A stretch of 64,000 nucleotides of DNA. It comes from Glebionis coronaria (Eukaryota; Streptophyta; Magnoliopsida; Asterales; Asteraceae). The notes below the pieces were generated by a model. That model searched no databases. It was not told the DNA's origin and saw only the letters and a list, made by a program, of their open reading frames with translations. A program made the position numbers and the translations under genes. The DNA lies in the NCBI GenBank assembly GCA_025667525.1, contig CM046878.1, forward strand, positions 99,711,237 to 99,775,236, in the 5' to 3' direction. This document shows positions 1 through 11,361 of the stretch, piece by piece. The number at the start of each line of letters is the position of its first letter. Positions within the stretch are counted from its first letter, which is position 1.

Positions 1-6
1 GAGCAG

Positions 7-1686
7 ATGTCTTTAACAAATTCAAGGATGCCAGTTCGGGTACTTTCAAGGAATCCAATAGCAGTGATGTGAGGGGTATGTTGGGCTTATATGAATCTGC
101 ACAGTTGAGAATAAGAGGAGAAAAGATTCTTGATGAAGCCTCGGTTTTCATCGAAGGTAAACTCAAGAGTTTAGTAACCACTCTTGAAGGTAACCTTGCA
201 CAACATGTGAAACAATCTTTAAGGAGACCATTCCATCAAGGGATGCCAATGGTAGAGGCAAGACTCTATTTCTCTAACTATGAAGAAGAATGTTCCTCGC
301 ATGACTCGCTATTTAAGCTTGCAAAGCTACACTTCAAGTATTTGGAGCTACAACAAAAAGAAGAGCTTCGAATTGTATCAAAGTAAGAGATCATAGTATA
401 TGAAAAGGAAATGCCAAACTTAAAAGTAAATAATCTAACAATACTCATACTTGTTTAAGGTGGTGGAAGGATATGAGGTTTCAGGAGACTACTCCTTATA
501 TAAGGGATAGAGTACCAGAGATTTACTTATGGATATTGGGATTATACTTTGAGCCTCGTTACTCCTTGGCAAGGATCATCGCAACAAAAATAACATTGTT
601 TCTCGTCGTTTTAGATGACACATATGACGCTTATGCTACCATTGAAGAGATTCGCCTTCTAACAGATGCGATAAACAAGTATATATAAAATATTCATCCA
701 ATGTTTTCTCAATACTTAAAATAGAATTGATTAATGCTCCGTGATCTTTGTTTCTTAACATATATACTATGTATTTTCAGGTGGGATATTAGTGCTATGG
801 AGCAAATTCCAGAGTATATTAGACCATTTTACAAAATTCTTTTAGATGAATATGCTGAAATTGAGAAGAAAATGGCTAAAGAAGGGAGAGCAAATAGTGT
901 AATTGCTTCAAAAGAAGCGGTATATATGATTACCCTTCTTCAATGTGTTTAATGCAAAACTCAGCTTAATCTTGATAGACACTGATATTTCATTTTGTGA
1001 CATGACTTTCAGTTCCAAGACATAGCTAGAGGTTACCTTGAAGAAGCTGAATGGACAAACAGTGGATACGTGGCATCATTTCCGGAGTATATGAAGAATG
1101 GATTAATCACTTCCGCCTATAATGTCATTTCAAAATCGGCTTTAGTTGGTATGGGTGAGATCGTGAGTGAAGATGCTTTGGCTTGGTACAAAAGTCATCC
1201 AAAGACTTTGCAAGCTTCCGAGTTGATTTCAAGACTTCAAGACGATGTCATGACATACCAGGTAAAACTCCTCATGAGATTAAAGGACTATTTGTATTTG
1301 GTTTGTATAAGATGAGATACATCAAGTGCAAGACATATTAACTTATCTGGCATTAACTAACAATATGAAGTCATATTTTTTGTATGAAGTTTGAGCGTGA
1401 AAGAGGACAATCGGCCACTGGCGTTGATGCATATATCAAGACTTATGGCGTGTCAGAAAAGAAGGCTATAGACGAGCTCCAGATCATGATTGAAAATGCT
1501 TGGAAAGATATAAATGAGGGATGTCTAAAGCCAAGACAAGTCTCAATGGATCTGCTTGCCCCAATTCTTAACCTTGCAAGAATGATAGATGTGGTATATA
1601 GGTACGACGACGGGCTCACTTTTCCAGGAAAGACTCTGAAAGAGTATATCGATCTTTTGTTTGTGGGTTCTCTACCGGCCGTGTAA
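7..1686 (+). CDS. Sesquiterpene synthase, germacrene A synthase-like, copy A (5' end outside window)
   Basis: TPS-a class I terpene synthase, expected to cyclise farnesyl diphosphate in the cytosol with Mg2+. Exons 3-7 are at 7-382, 460-678, 781-919, 1013-1261 and 1390-1686. All introns are GT..AG, phases match copy B, and the frame is open to the TAA at 1684. Exon 4 carries the R-D-R motif (in RDRVPE) and the Mg2+-binding DDTYD. The exon 6/7 join gives the second metal motif DDVMTYQFE. The sequence reads like germacrene A synthases of Anthemideae, the entry enzyme to sesquiterpene lactones; that exact product is inference, because small changes alter TPS products. Exons 1-2 lie left of the window, so start and promoter cannot be judged. 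The gene is convergent with a broken sHSP gene. Copy B at 41,143 is the paralogue and differs by roughly 15 bases in exon 3 by eye. Confidence 0.88.
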
Positions 1687-1919
1687 TCATAATGGTGACT
1701 CTTAAGTCCTTAACTGTTGCTTAATGCGCTTGGGGTATACACTTGCTATACATAAGTAAAGAAAACATGTATAACTCATGTGATAATGTATGCGAGCTTT
1801 TTCTCCTCTTCTTTAAATAAAGAAACAACCCTATTAAGCTAAAATTGAGCAGAAAGTCCACAAAAATAACCATTGAATAAATCTACTTATTTTGAAGTTA
1901 AACATCGGTATTCTTATAC
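1687..1919 (+). other. 3' flank between convergent synthase and sHSP, copy A
   Basis: Short AT-rich spacer between the synthase stop codon and the sHSP stop codon. It holds an AATAAA at 1816-1821 that could serve the synthase transcript. Block B has a longer version carrying roughly 480 extra bases. No coding potential seen. Confidence 0.6.
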
Positions 1920-1998
1920 TTACTCCACATCAATGTGCCTCACATGTTCGCTTTCGTCGAACTTCACCAACGGAACTTTAATTTTCAGAACACCTTTC

Positions 1999-2798
1999 TG
2001 AAAGTTTGTGGACTTAAAAATCGATTGTCGTGAGATAGGATCGAACTCGAGATCACGGGATTGCACACATTACGTGAAGAGTTAATTTATTTATTTATTA
2101 AATATATTTATTATATTTATTAAATCAAACCGTAGCTAACGATCGTTAAGTAATTAAAAGTTAAGTATTAAACGACCGTTATAGAAGGTTAAAGAAGCTA
2201 AAAGAAGGAGTCGGAAAAGTTCCGGAAACCTCTTTTGGAGCATGAATATATCCGGCCTAAATAGAGGAGACAAAGATAAGGAGAAAAGATTTTGTGGCTT
2301 TATCTTGTTTAACCTTGGAAGAGAAGTTTTCCAAGGTGTATATAAACAAACTTAATGCCTCATAATTTTTCACTCCACATCTCTCTTTTCTCTTGCTTTA
2401 GCCGCCGGCCAAACACCCCTAATTAGGGTTCTTCTTTGATTTTCAATAAGCTATTCTAGATCTAGTCCTAGCCCCTCTCTAGGGTTGTTGGGTAGATCTT
2501 CCATAGACTTGGAAGCTCGGTTTGTTCGTGCTAGACTCACGGTTAACTCGCCGTATCACGTGTGTACAAGAACGTGATATAGTCTTACTTTAGACTATAT
2601 TCTTGATGGTGTTCGTGATAAACCCTAGTTGCCGTTTGTTCCGTCGTCTTGTGGATCTTGCTAGGATAAAGGTATGTAACCCTAATCTTGATTAATCATA
2701 ATTGTGTTAAATTGATGATCTTGTTAATCGCTTCCGCTATGCGCTCTTTGATCCATATTAGGGTTTTAAATAATTGTTATGAACTCTATAAACCATCA
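1999..2798 (+). repeat. Left (5') LTR of the young element
   Basis: Direct repeat of 800 bp matching 8802-9601, starting TGAAAG and ending ACCATCA. It contains a possible TATA region (GTATATAAAC, near 2337) and is followed directly by the primer-binding site. Confidence 0.95.
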
Positions 2799-2799
2799 G

Positions 2800-2811
2800 T
2801 GGTATCAGAGC
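2800..2811 (+). other. Primer-binding site, initiator Met tRNA
   Basis: TGGTATCAGAGC one base after the 5' LTR; complementary to the 3' end of plant initiator tRNA-Met, the usual primer for Ty1/copia elements. Confidence 0.9.
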
Positions 2812-3587
2812 CGTTTTAACATGATTATAATTATCAAGATCTAAAGTTTTTTTAACTAATATTGATTTGTGTTAAAAATTACATGTTGTTTTTTAGGTTT
2901 TATAAATATTAGGGTTTTGTTTTTTATTGTTTTTTTAAAAATCGACTATTGTCGAATTTTTTATAAAAAAAAATTTTTTTGTAAACCCTAAAATTACATG
3001 GTAATTGACTTTAGATGTTTTGCATGAATTAATTGTTATGTCATGTGTGGTTACGATCCGTAGTGATTTAATTAAATTGTTAAGTGATTTGGGTGGAATT
3101 TTGATGAATTGCATGATTAATTGTTATGTTATGTAAATTCATGTTTCGATCCATAGAGATTTAATTGTTAAGATATGTGGGAGATCCGTGATGAACATGC
3201 ATGTTTTTCATGGATCATATGATTTATGTGGTAATTGTTACGTTTTTTTTTGCTACATGCTTTATTTGATTCAATAAATCTAAAATTAGGGTAGACTTTT
3301 ATATGAATATAAAAACCTAGATTTGATATTATTTATTGAATAAATCATATGCATGTGGCTATTTGATTTATTTATTGCACATATAAATTGTTATTATGTG
3401 TTTATGATTTAGTTTTTTTTTTTGTACCTACTTGTTTTCATACGTTTTGTTTTAATTGTATGTTGTAAACAAGGGTAATTTTTACAAGAAAAATTAATAT
3501 GGATTAAATCATATTAAAATAAATGAATTGTTTTGAGATCTAAATTACATATGATTTGCGTTGATTAGAATTGCAATAGCAACTTAA

Positions 3588-3730
3588 CGGCCTACTCAAT
3601 TTTGACAAACTATAAAGTGGGTATAACGCACCGCTGGTCATGTACCCGGTTAAGGAAGGAGGTGTTATGCTTCAGCGCTGACCAAATTCCCGGCTCGCCT
3701 GTGCGTCAAAATTGGAATTACCTACGGTTG
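3588..3730 (+). other. Structured leader motif of the young element
   Basis: A 10-bp perfect outer stem is visible: CAATTTTGAC near 3597 pairs with GTCAAAATTG near 3705. Inside it an inner stem (TGGTCA near 3635 with TGACCA near 3679) can form. Conserved blocks such as ACAAACTATAAAGTGGGTATAA near 3605 (described in parts in the findings) and CTCGCCTGTGCGT near 3694 recur in the Athila-like element at 56.3 kb. Function unknown; packaging, dimerisation or translation control are possibilities. Confidence 0.5.
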
Positions 3731-3739
3731 TTATTGGTA

Positions 3740-6700
3740 TAATTCTTTAAGGTTGATTTAACTACATTAATTTACATCCGAAACACAATGAATAAGGTTA
3801 TTGATTTGTGCTATAACTAAGTTCTAGAAAAAAGTACGGTGTGAATTTAGTTGTGTGTAAAATCTTTAATTGGTTTAACCAATACCTCAACTTGCAAGTA
3901 TATGATGAACTTTTAGTCTCACCAAAAAGTTTACTAAACGTTTTTATTAAACTTATGTTATGGAGATGTATGCATGCTTCTCCATACATGATTTTGACAC
4001 CAAAATCTATACCCCAAAATTTAAGTCATATGCCCTCTAATTGACGAACACTTGAAGTTACAATTGTCGTCATATAAGATATCGGACGATGTTGTAATGG
4101 AGAGAAAACTTCATGACTGAATAAGATTGCACATGAAGGTTTTACGTTCTTTAGATTAGTCGACTTAATTGAGTTACTCAGTGAGATCTGGAAACTTAAG
4201 GCATAACGAAGGGATGAAACATGTTTACAATGCAAAATGACTTTTGGCAATGTAAATCCCTTAAATATCTAGAAATTGCAAATTTGTTTGTCAATCATTG
4301 TTCGACAAGTTACCATCTTGAATACTTTCATTGCTAGCAGATCAACTGATGTGATGAAATTATGTCAATTTGGATTCTAGTTTTCAAGGAAAATACTATG
4401 GTTATTATTACCGGGGTAATTTTATTTTCTTGAATGGTATTATCGAAAATACTAAAAATTGAATTTTGTAAATTCTTTTGCAAATGTATTAATGCAACGT
4501 TACACCGTAAACATGGTTTATTCATTTATTGATCTACAAACCATATGGTTGAGGATAGAGTCAATTTACAAATGAAAGATAAACCTAAAACTCTTTTTCA
4601 TGAGTAAAGAAAGAGTAATAAGGATTTCATAAATGTCAAATTCAAATCCATAACTCATAGCAAATTTTAATAGTTAAGAAAAGTGCATATTTTGAGTTAT
4701 TAAAAGTTACCGCTAATTGGTTATAAGGCAAACTAGCATATTTGTCTAGTAGTTGTGCTTTGACCATTTATAGGCACTACATACCATTTTGGGGTTGGTA
4801 GAGCTATTAAGGAAGAAATTGCATGTCAAGTCTTTCAAGTTAAAAAGCAACTGATGGATAAGTCATCATTTACGAAGTAGAGTACACTCTTAAACACTAT
4901 AAGTAATTGTTGCGAATGTGTTTTTCAAAAGTGTAAGAAAGTAAACACAACACTAATTATTTTCACCGATTATGAAACATTTTCAATGTTGTCAAGTTCA
5001 GTGGGAGAATTGTGTTGTATTACTGATTTTGAGTCTATTAGAACATTCTCTAAGTCAGTGGGAGTTACAAGCTTTGTTGTCTTGGTAATAACCCATGTTA
5101 TCTTTAGTATGTCCTAAGATAATTACTTTCGAATTGTTGACACTAATATCTTCAAAGATAGTTATGTACTGATTCTTGTTGATTAAGTGGTTCTACATCT
5201 ACTTGTAAAAGCTAATATATGTGGCACAATCATATTTTGTATAGACGAACGTTAGACGTGATGTTTATCTTATATATGAGGTTGTTCCATGCACAAGTGG
5301 GAGAAATGAACATTGTGTGCAAGAAACAACTCATAAAGATATGATTCTCTTGTCTTTAAGATAAGAGACTAACAATCTAATTAATATTTAGATCATGTGT
5401 CAATATGATTAAAAGACTACTTAAGAGTATATATATCATTCACATTAAGAAACACTTGAAGTTTTGATTTAGTCATGTAAGAGCTTGGACTAAATTGTAA
5501 ACACAAGGGTAAAATATCCACATGTCGTAAGATCGGGCGTGGAATGTTTTGAAGTTTCTTAAAATGGACTAATTCCTGGAATGACATAAGATACATAGAG
5601 TAATCTTATACTACTAATGAAACCTAGTGGTGTTCATATAATAGTATATGATTGAATTAACTTGAAAAGATGAATGAAACCTAGTGGTGTTCATGATTTA
5701 CTTTAGTTATACATGTTTATGATTTATTGAATAAAGTCACAAACATAAAGTCTTGGAAGACGTATAATATAAAGTAAGACGTTAATATATTGTCTCTATT
5801 TCACTAAAGACATATACATGTAACGTGTAATGGACTTATAACTTTTATGAAGTGACTTTGTATTAAAAGCACTTGAGTTATAAAGCATGCAAAATGGTTA
5901 GGAAATCTATTATACCATTAAGATGATTTAGTTGGTATATAGGTAAGCCTAAAGATATATATTTATCTTAAATGTTGTTAAGATTGACTTACAATATTTC
6001 ACTAAATGAAATACATCATTGTTATGGTATGTTCATTAGGAGAATCAAAATTATCAATATGATGGTGATGTTTGATTCAAGATAACTATATCTTCCTTTA
6101 TTCCAAAAGAAATCAAGGTTAGAAAGTTGAGTATATGACTTGATCTAAGAAGATTAATAAGATACCATTATATATGGAATGTGATGAATCACGTTACATC
6201 TTAAATGGAGTTCGGATTTTGCTAAACTATTTATGATATGGATTGTTTAGAAAATAAAGAGTATGGAACGGCCATTGTGTTTTGTAATGTCCCATATAGA
6301 TAACGTTGGAGTGTTGATCTTTTTGCTATGTATTTAAAGAGTAATTTTAAGTTACTAAAAGCAAGTGGGAGTTTTGATCTTGAAAGATAAAATTACAAGA
6401 TACATGATCTTCTAAAATACACTAGTAATTATCATGAGGTAGACGTGTAAATGCTAAACCTCAAGATAAAGGAATTTATGTCATAGAATCCGTAAGGATA
6501 TCTCGGATATGCGATTTATATGCCGAGAATTATGAGTTACAAATAATTGTTATGATTTGTTACCAAATATTGAATTGGGTAAATTACTCATACTATGAAC
6601 GATATAGATGTTGTCCAATAAGATAATCAATTTTAGATTTGTTTTATCTTAAATAGTTTGACTAGAAATTGGAGATAAGTTTCGTCAAAGGAAGTAAAAC

Positions 6701-8790
6701 GCCAATTGTAGTAGTTTAATCTTTGTGTCGAAATTATATGGACAAAATTGTACACATATTTAATGTATGTATTATGAATAGATTATTAGTCACACTTAAG
6801 TAATTAATTGTGATTGAGTATTCTTTCCTAAACACATTAAATATATAAAGATTTTGATGGTCATATTTTAAATTGAAAAATTTGGATATGTATGAACTAT
6901 TTCTTGAATGACTACTTGAGGAAGGACTTGAGTAATCGAAATAAGTTTATTACTTCAAAATATAAATCTTTGGAAAAGTACAAAATGCAATTATCCGTGA
7001 ATGGATAAAAGCATGCATCTAGGAAATTATTCTTATGTTTAATTTGAAATCCAAGATTGGATTTAAATTTGAATAAGATGGTTTCTGAGTATTCCTAAAA
7101 GCTAGTGGGAGTATTATGGTTATTTTCTTAAATTATATGTGTCAAATAGACATGTAAGAAAGTGAGATTTCATTCAAATTAAATATTGATTTGGTTTATA
7201 TTTGAGATGAAACTTTACTTTGAAGATTTAGGAAATAAGATATACATAACCTTGGGACAAATAAATTTATTTATTTATGCGGTGGAAATACAACGTAATA
7301 TATCATGTAGTAAGTTTACGTGGATATTTAGGACATGAAGAAATCTAAATCTGGTTTGAGAAATTTTCATGTGTGTCGTGTTGTATTTATATCATGCTTA
7401 AAATACATGATGATTTGAATATATTAGTCTATCTAAAAAGTTATTAAATAACTTGTGTAATGAATATTCTGAAGGAATATGTTTGGAAATAGAATAACAT
7501 CCTAAATCTTGGATCGGCTTCCATATTCTATAGATGAATAATTTGTCAATCGTTGTGCAAATTATCATAGCCAACAAACTTGAAGGTTTTGGTTGGAATC
7601 AAACATTACATAATAGATATTAATGGTAACGTATTTGTATCTTTTATGACAAGTTGTAAAACTTGAAAAGATATAATTGAGGTAACACTCAATATTAGTC
7701 ATGTGATCTTTGGAGATGATATGTTGATTAAAGTTGCATTATACATTAAAGAAATAGAATACTTTGAACTTCAAATGTGTTTTGGAAGTTTGGGAAATTG
7801 GTGATCAAGGATGTTTCACAATTTTGATACTATGTGGCAATATCAAATTATTTGAATGCACATGTACAAGAGTTCCAATGAATTGAATTCTTGAAGAAAG
7901 TATTCTCAAAATTCCAATAGGTCAAGATTGGTTATTTTATGCTTTGCCAAACAAGTATGAATGTCATTACTAGAGGCATGATGCATGTACCAGTTTTATG
8001 CATTGATCTATTTTTAGTATTTGGATAAAGGATGTAAGACATTATTAAATTGATGAAATAAAGAATGGATTTCGTTTATTTTTCTGTCATTTGATTTTGT
8101 ATCCTATTTTACATGTTTTAATCCATGAGCATTATGATGTTTCTAAATGTCCGTTGTCGATTAATAATATGGGAGTATTATTAAACTAAGACAATTCAAA
8201 ATAGTGACAGAGTATACTTGAAAGTATATTGGTCAATTTTGGATGATATTTGATGGATCAAATATTGGACTTATCCCAACTATATGATTTTACTTTATGG
8301 ATCTTTGTCATCAAGTAAATCATAAATAGTTATCCTTAGACCTGAGATACCAGGAAACTGTCGTGGATCTAGTGCATTTCTGTGGAATAATCTAACACTA
8401 AACGTAACTGGTAGCTATAAGGATTATTTCCGGAAGTGTTGCAAAGTTCATAAGTTTTGCTTGTAGTCAAAATGGGATTCGTTTCCTTCAAAATTTATTT
8501 TGAAGTATAATACAGCTGGGCCCCTCGGGGGAGTAGTAAGATATTTGTGCGGCCGCACCCAAATTTGTTTTGGTGATCTTGCTATATCCATAAACGAGAA
8601 ACAGAATAGTTAATGAAAGGAATGACTAAGATCCATATCCTTATTAACAATGTATTTGAAATGAAAGGATAATAATAATGATATAATCATTAAAAGGTTC
8701 TTGTCCAGGAGGCCTTGCTCGAGTTGTACTAGTGACATTGTTAGTGTAACTAGACGCTAATCAATGTGATCACGATATTCGAATTTTGTC
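3740..8790 (+). other. Decayed interior of the young element
   Basis: About 5 kb of AT-rich sequence with stops in all frames; no reading frame above about 75 codons. Short stretches recall copia Pol, the clearest being a GDDMLI-like reverse transcriptase core near 7,712. No intact gag, protease, integrase or RNase H was found. Confidence 0.6.
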
Positions 8791-8801
8791 CAAGTGGGAG
8801 C

Positions 8802-9601
8802 TGAAAGTTTGTGGACTTAAAAATCGATTGTCGTGAGATAGGATCGAACTCGAGATCACGGGATTGCACACATTACGTGAAGAGTTAATTTATTTATTTA
8901 TTAAATATATTTATTATATTTATTAAATCAAACCGTAGCTAACGATCGTTAAGTAATTAAAAGTTAAGTATTAAACGACCGTTATAGAAGGTTAAAGAAG
9001 CTAAAAGAAGGAGTCGGAAAAGTTCCGGAAACCTCTTTTGGAGCATGAATATATCCGGCCTAAATAGAGGAGACAAAGATAAGGAGAAAAGATTTTGTGG
9101 CTTTATCTTGTTTAACCTTGGAAGAGAAGTTTTCCAAGGTGTATATAAACAAACTTAATGCCTCATAATTTTTCACTCCACATCTCTCTTTTCTCTTGCT
9201 TTAGCCGCCGGCCAAACACCCCTAATTAGGGTTCTTCTTTGATTTTCAATAAGCTATTCTAGATCTAGTCCTAGCCCCTCTCTAGGGTTGTTGGGTAGAT
9301 CTTCCATAGACTTGGAAGCTCGGTTTGTTCGTGCTAGACTCACGGTTAACTCGCCGTATCACGTGTGTACAAGAACGTGATATAGTCTTACTTTAGACTA
9401 TATTCTTGATGGTGTTCGTGATAAACCCTAGTTGCCGTTTGTTCCGTCGTCTTGTGGATCTTGCTAGGATAAAGGTATGTAACCCTAATCTTGATTAATC
9501 ATAATTGTGTTAAATTGATGATCTTGTTAATCGCTTCCGCTATGCGCTCTTTGATCCATATTAGGGTTTTAAATAATTGTTATGAACTCTATAAACCATC
9601 A
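8802..9601 (+). repeat. Right (3') LTR of the young element
   Basis: 800-bp direct repeat of 1999-2798 with no difference noticed by eye. Preceded by a polypurine tract AAGTGGGAGC and followed by the CTTTC target duplication and the resumed sHSP exon. Confidence 0.95.
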
Positions 9602-9916
9602 CTTTCTTCATCTCAGCCTTGATTTCGTTCAATCTATATACTGTATTAGGCAAATCGACTTGACTTGAGTACTTACGTGACACTTCATCCTCCTCATGAC
9701 CCTTCTCTGCTCTAATGGCTAGTGTGTTCTCATCCACCGATATCTTCACATTTTCTCTGTCCAAACCAGGCATATCATACCGAAGAATGAGAGTATCCTT
9801 GATTTCTTTCGCGTCCCATTCAGGCCTTGATCCATCTCTTACTGGACTAAACGTGTGTTCCGCCATGTTCTCCAAGATCTGTTCCAGCCTCCTCTTTGAA
9901 CTTTGACCGTACACAT

Positions 9917-10741
9917 CTAAAAATTATTGCATATAAATTAATGTACCACTATAATACCAAATATCTACTAACATAAGATATGCATCTAAAACTAGAAAAG
10001 ATAAAGAACTGATTACGAAAATCATCCAGGTGGGGGGCGGACTTACAGTGTGAGTTTGGTGGCGGCGCTCTTATGACTAGACCAAAAAACGAGATTATAG
10101 TCTATTTTTTCTTGCTTTTTGAGCGCGCTTTTTTTAAATGTTTTTCACTCAAAACTCAAATTGCCGCCCTAAAACATTAAAATCCAATATTTTATTATAG
10201 TATTTTTCGTCTTGCTATTGCCAAAAAGAAAAATTTTGCCCTGAATAATTTAATTTTCCGCATCTGCCACTATCAATCGACTAACAAGTTCTTTCCTACG
10301 TAAGGACAATATCCATAATGTTCATCACTAAGCCAGTAGGACAATTATTGTAAAAGCCTAAAAGGGACTAGGGAGAGACTCATAAGTTGAGTAAACATAC
10401 AAATAGGACTTTGGGTGACTGGTGTATTAACTGAAAGGATGACATAAAAGAAACTACATATTACAATGATAAATTAAAAAGAACTGACTTTGAACAATGC
10501 AAAAACCCTACAACATAGTTCCAACCAAAACACATAAAAAACATTAATAATATATGAATAATAAATAAGTCTAAGGTAAATTTGATAAGAAACATAGCCA
10601 GAGATTCCTAAATTTTGACACTCATAAGGTAAAAAGTAAAGTCAATTTTCCACTGTTCCTATTTTCTTTTTTGGGGCAAATAGGACTAACCGACTAACAG
10701 GTTCCTGTAGATTACCTACAATACTATAGCATGAAACTTAC
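9917..10741 (-). other. Intron of sHSP copy A
   Basis: 825-bp intron with GT..AG borders on the minus strand (donor GTAAG next to 10,742, acceptor TTTTAG next to 9,916). It has the same length as the copy B intron and only a few differences. No gene inside. Confidence 0.85.
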
Positions 10742-10904
10742 CGTAGACGAAGTCATCATTACGGTAGCTAGATGAGCTACTATTAAAAAACCGTTGTGAG
10801 GAAGGAGCGGTAGCAGCAGCAGCAGCAGCTCGAACAGGAACAAAAAAGTTATGAAATAATGTTGCGGCAACCGTGCCTTGCCTGAAAGCTAGTGATACAG
10901 CCAT

Positions 10905-11356
10905 ATGTTTTACAATAGTCTGCTATAGGTGCGATGCTGTTAAAAACGATAGATGATTTTTTATTTGTGTGATATATAGTTTATGTTTATCTAGCAACTA
11001 ACTTTTGCTACAAGTTTTCTTGTTAAACAAGACTACTGTAAAGTATATTAAGATTTACTTCGGTTTTTGTTTATATAAGTTGACTAATAATATTTTACAT
11101 GGATGCGTACTTTTTTAAAATAAATATGTCGATACAAGAAAGGAAGGTTTTCCCGGGGACGTATATATATATCGTTGAGGAAAACTCGCTAAACAGCAAA
11201 ATATGATCCGATGTTACAACTTTTTGATTTGAGTTATTTTCCAAATTTTGAGTTTAGTTTCCTTGATGACCGAGAATTGTTTTGTTAAAATTTGACCATA
11301 TTAATCAATCAAAACCTTAGCGCCAAACTCACGTACGTTCAAGTTTTGCCATTGAC
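10905..11356 (-). promoter_or_regulatory. Upstream region of sHSP copy A
   Basis: About 450 bp between the sHSP start codon and the copia insertion. On the minus strand a TATATAAA box lies at 11,077-11,070, roughly 165 bases upstream of ATG. I could not identify a perfect heat shock element (GAA/TTC triplets at exact spacing). The copia insertion at 11,362 limits the promoter to this short stretch. Confidence 0.45.
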
Positions 11357-11361
11357 ATGTC

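Larger units (their letters stand above)
1999..9601 (+). mobile_element. Complete young LTR retrotransposon, non-autonomous, copia-like
   Basis: A 7,603-bp element bounded by 800-bp direct repeats and a 5-bp target duplication CTTTC (1994-1998 and 9602-9606). LTRs start TG and end CA. A primer-binding site complementary to initiator Met tRNA (TGGTATCAGAGC) follows the left LTR, and a polypurine tract (AAGTGGGAGC) precedes the right one, giving plus orientation. The two LTRs look identical by eye, so insertion was recent. The interior has no long frame. Scattered remnants, such as a GDDMLI-like reverse transcriptase relic near 7,712-7,730, suggest decayed Ty1/copia coding sequence. A structured leader region lies near 3,590-3,730. 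Such a copy would need proteins from another element. Confidence 0.93.
1920..10904 (-). pseudogene. Small heat shock protein gene, copy A, disrupted by an LTR retrotransposon
   Basis: Two-exon sHSP gene read right to left: exon 1 at 10,742-10,904 (54 codons plus one base), intron 9,917-10,741, exon 2 from 9,916 to a TAA at 1920-1922. Exon 2 is interrupted between 9,602 and 1,998 by a complete LTR element; removing the element and one copy of the CTTTC duplication restores exactly the 389 bp of the copy B exon 2. The break falls in the alpha-crystallin domain just before the GVLKIKVP consensus, so read-through from the 5' part ends inside the LTR and lacks the last beta strands and the C-terminal tail. 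The N-terminus is Ala/Ser/Arg rich and resembles an organelle transit peptide, suggesting a mitochondrial sHSP (inference). The remaining exon 2 sequence looks identical to copy B, so the break is recent. Confidence 0.9.

Noticed and set aside
9715..9906. Plus-strand open frame of 63 codons, also present at 44,756-44,947
   Set aside because: It is the antisense shadow of sHSP exon 2.
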